Origin: Oligoflexia bacterium
Lineage (GTDB): Bacteria > Bdellovibrionota > UBA1018
DNA length: 6,633 nucleotides
Assembly (NCBI GenBank): GCA_903858195.1
Contig: CAIOHW010000405.1
Coordinates: 1 to 6,633 of the forward strand
Reading direction: 5' to 3'
Shown here: in pieces, positions 5,438 to 6,633 of the stretch
How positions within the stretch are numbered: position 1 is the stretch's first letter
Layout of the letters: each line of letters opens with the position of its first letter
Position numbers and translations under genes: made by a program
The notes under the pieces: generated by a model
Told to the model about the DNA's origin: nothing
The model's database searches: none
Seen by the model: only the letters and a program-made list of their open reading frames with translations

Positions 5438-6633
5438 CTACAAAAATCTCATAGATGTGATCCGCAGGCCAGCTTCTGGTGCCTGAGTTTGACCCTCCGG
5501 GGGTGGCATCCCGGGCTGGGGTGCCGGGGTCCCTCTGGAGCCGAGGGTGGCCCATGCCTCGATGGTGCGGGTGGCCTGATTGACCCGGGCCTGAACCGTG
5601 ATCTTGAAGTGCGACTCGTCGGTGATGATTCGGATGTTCCTTTGCGAGAGGGCGTCCCTGAACTTCTGCATCTCGTTGTCGCTCCCCCTGAAGGCCGCCA
5701 CATTGCCCTGAAGGTACTTGAAGAAGTCATCGGCGGTTTTGAACTGGTTGTCGGCCTCGGGAGAGTCGCGAAATTTAAAGAACTCCTCGACCTCTTCGGG
5801 CGTCATTGCCGGGATGAGGGCCCTGAGCGTCAAATCCTTGATGGTGTTGACGTTGATTCCAGGTGTCGAACTCACAGTGAGGTGTGGGGAAAACAGGTCA
5901 AAGAGCTCGTCATCGATGGGCTCGATCATGCGGAGCTCTGGGAGGGAGTAGAACGGCCCGCCCTTGGGCTTGAAAGTCCGAGAGGCAGCCGAACGACGCT
6001 CATAGGTGGGATCCACCCATTGGATCAGGTTGTCGACAAGCTCATCCATCCTGAAGTCGCGGTAGTCGGAGGCAAACGCATCATCGCTTTCCATCCGGTT
6101 GGCAAGGATCTGTGAAAGGTAGTCGGCAAGGCTCTTGTGTGCGGCCTCCGGGTTGAAGCCCGGAGCCGCGGAGGGAACAGGGGAGGGAGCTGTGGCGGGC
6201 GATGGAGAAGGCGAGGGTGATGCCGAGGTTGATCCCGAGGCCGCAAACGGCGCAAGCAGGCTGTTGAGGTTGTATTTGTTGGATTCGGATTCGATCACAG
6301 CCGAGAAGCTGCCTTCGAGTCCTGATTCCTGGGTGAATGCCTTGATCTTGTCGCGGTCGCCGGGAGTCAGGCCAGGGGCATTGGATGGAATGGGGTAGAA
6401 AAAGGGAAAGCTCCAGACCTTTTCGAGCAGGCTCTTGGGGATCATGGCGCCGGCACCCGAGTCGTTGGCAAGGCTCCGCACCGTCTGGTAGGCCTTCAGC
6501 CTGAGCAGCGAGAGCTTGAGCCCGCTCTTGGCCATTGCGTGCGCCTTGACCTGATCGACGCTGTCAAACGCCATCCTCGCGTTTACCTGCGCCATATAGG
6601 TGAATTCAGTCACCAGCACGGCAAGCAGCGTGA
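5438..6633 (-). CDS. gspK: Type II secretion system minor pseudopilin GspK (5' end outside window)
   Basis: The tip pseudopilin that primes pseudopilus assembly with GspI and GspJ. The gene runs off the right edge: the frame stays open through T-L-L-A-V-L-V-T-E-F-T-Y-M, the end of the hydrophobic prepilin helix, so the GTG at 6619 is an internal valine. The prepilin peptidase site is not visible. After the helix (A-Q-V-N-A-R-M-A-F...A-K-S-G-L) come E-S-N-K-Y-N-L-N-S-L (about 109-118 counted from that GTG; family E-x-x-K-I-N-L-N), then a Pro/Ser/Ala linker. Next is the helical insert with L-I-Q-W-V-D-P, G-P-F-Y-S-L-P-E-L-R, and G-I-N-V-N-T, all characteristic of GspK. The G-A-E-D-x-x-Y stretch usually found between the W-x-D and the S-x-x-E-L-R segments is not present, so metal binding may differ. 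The end is TAG, with gspL starting one base later. Confidence 0.94.
   Translation of the reverse strand, partial: TLLAVLVTEFTYMAQVNARMAFDSVDQVKAHAMAKSGLKLSLLRLKAYQTVRSLANDSGAGAMIPKSLLEKVWSFPFFYPIPSNAPGLTPGDRDKIKAFTQESGLEGSFSAVIESESNKYNLNSLLAPFAASGSTSASPSPSPSPATAPSPVPSAAPGFNPEAAHKSLADYLSQILANRMESDDAFASDYRDFRMDELVDNLIQWVDPTYERRSAASRTFKPKGGPFYSLPELRMIEPIDDELFDLFSPHLTVSSTPGINVNTIKDLTLRALIPAMTPEEVEEFFKFRDSPEADNQFKTADDFFKYLQGNVAAFRGSDNEMQKFRDALSQRNIRIITDESHFKITVQARVNQATRTIEAWATLGSRGTPAPQPGMPPPEGQTQAPEAGLRITSMRFL
6141..6169 (-). other. Strong intragenic hairpin in gspK
   Basis: The arms GCGG-C-CTCCGGG and CCCGGAG-CCGC can pair with one bulged C around a six-base loop, giving about 11 G/C-rich base pairs. 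It lies in the codons just after the Pro/Ser linker (A-A-P-G-F-N-P-E-A-A). There is no T-tract on either side, so it is not an intrinsic terminator. It may simply result from the codon choice for this peptide. Confidence 0.5.
6165..6240 (-). repeat. Ser-Pro/Ala-Pro low-complexity linker coding segment in gspK
   Basis: This stretch encodes an S-P-S-P-S-P-S-P-A-T-A-P-S-P-V-P-type linker. The DNA is a short imperfect run of six-base Ser-Pro units with different codons, so it is a peptide-level repeat rather than an exact DNA tandem repeat. It joins the N-L-N-S-L part of GspK to its helical domain. No known GspK function depends on it as far as I know. Confidence 0.75.

Noticed and set aside
4885..5454. 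Plus-strand open frame (189 codons) opposite gspL
   Set aside because: It is fully antisense to the PilM-like domain. The Asp/Arg-rich, low-complexity translation is typical of a reverse-strand shadow.
5396..6115. Long plus-strand open frame (239 codons) opposite gspK and the gspL start
   Set aside because: It lies antisense to gspK, whose family motifs are clear. Its translation has no recognisable domain, and long antisense frames are common at this GC content.
6617..6619. GTG as the start of gspK
   Set aside because: The frame stays open to the window edge and the preceding residues complete the hydrophobic prepilin helix, so the true start is further right.

Overview
This window is a GC-rich (about 60 % by eye), almost fully coding piece of a bacterial chromosome. 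Six genes run leftward on the minus strand as one tight block, and one gene tail on the plus strand converges on them. The genes suggest a Gram-negative bacterium of the former delta-proteobacterial lineages (Myxococcota, Desulfobacterota or Bdellovibrionota type). The pointers are a GspN of the delta-proteobacterial type, a PilM-like GspL, and a MerR regulator with the P-H-V-L-R-Y-W-E-S-E-F signature. The exact taxon cannot be read from the sequence.

Right part (about 3.2-6.6 kb, minus strand): gspK (5' end beyond the window), gspL, gspM and gspN. These encode the minor pseudopilin and the inner-membrane assembly-platform proteins of a type II secretion system. GspK helps prime the pseudopilus tip. 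GspL and GspM couple the cytoplasmic ATPase to pseudopilus growth. GspN is a single-pass inner-membrane accessory protein. The rest of the system (gspC-J) is expected beyond the right edge but is not visible.

Middle and left (about 0.3-2.2 kb, minus strand): directly after gspN, with a 2-nt gap, comes a short-chain polyprenyl diphosphate synthase (ispA-like) starting with TTG. An ATG/TGA overlap then leads into a glutathione-synthetase-like ATP-grasp enzyme. No gap between any of these genes exceeds 14 nt and no internal terminator or promoter is evident. They are therefore probably co-transcribed and partly translationally coupled, although isoprenoid synthesis and an ATP-grasp ligase have no obvious mechanistic link to secretion.

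Left edge (plus strand): the C-terminal part of a MerR-family regulator ends only 6 nt from the end of the ATP-grasp gene.

I see no mobile element, CRISPR array, tRNA, rRNA or clear new system. The points most worth following are the divergent ATP-grasp enzyme, the unusual second half of the prenyl synthase active site, the Asp-to-Gln change in GspL, and two in-frame slippery heptamers next to membrane-segment codons.
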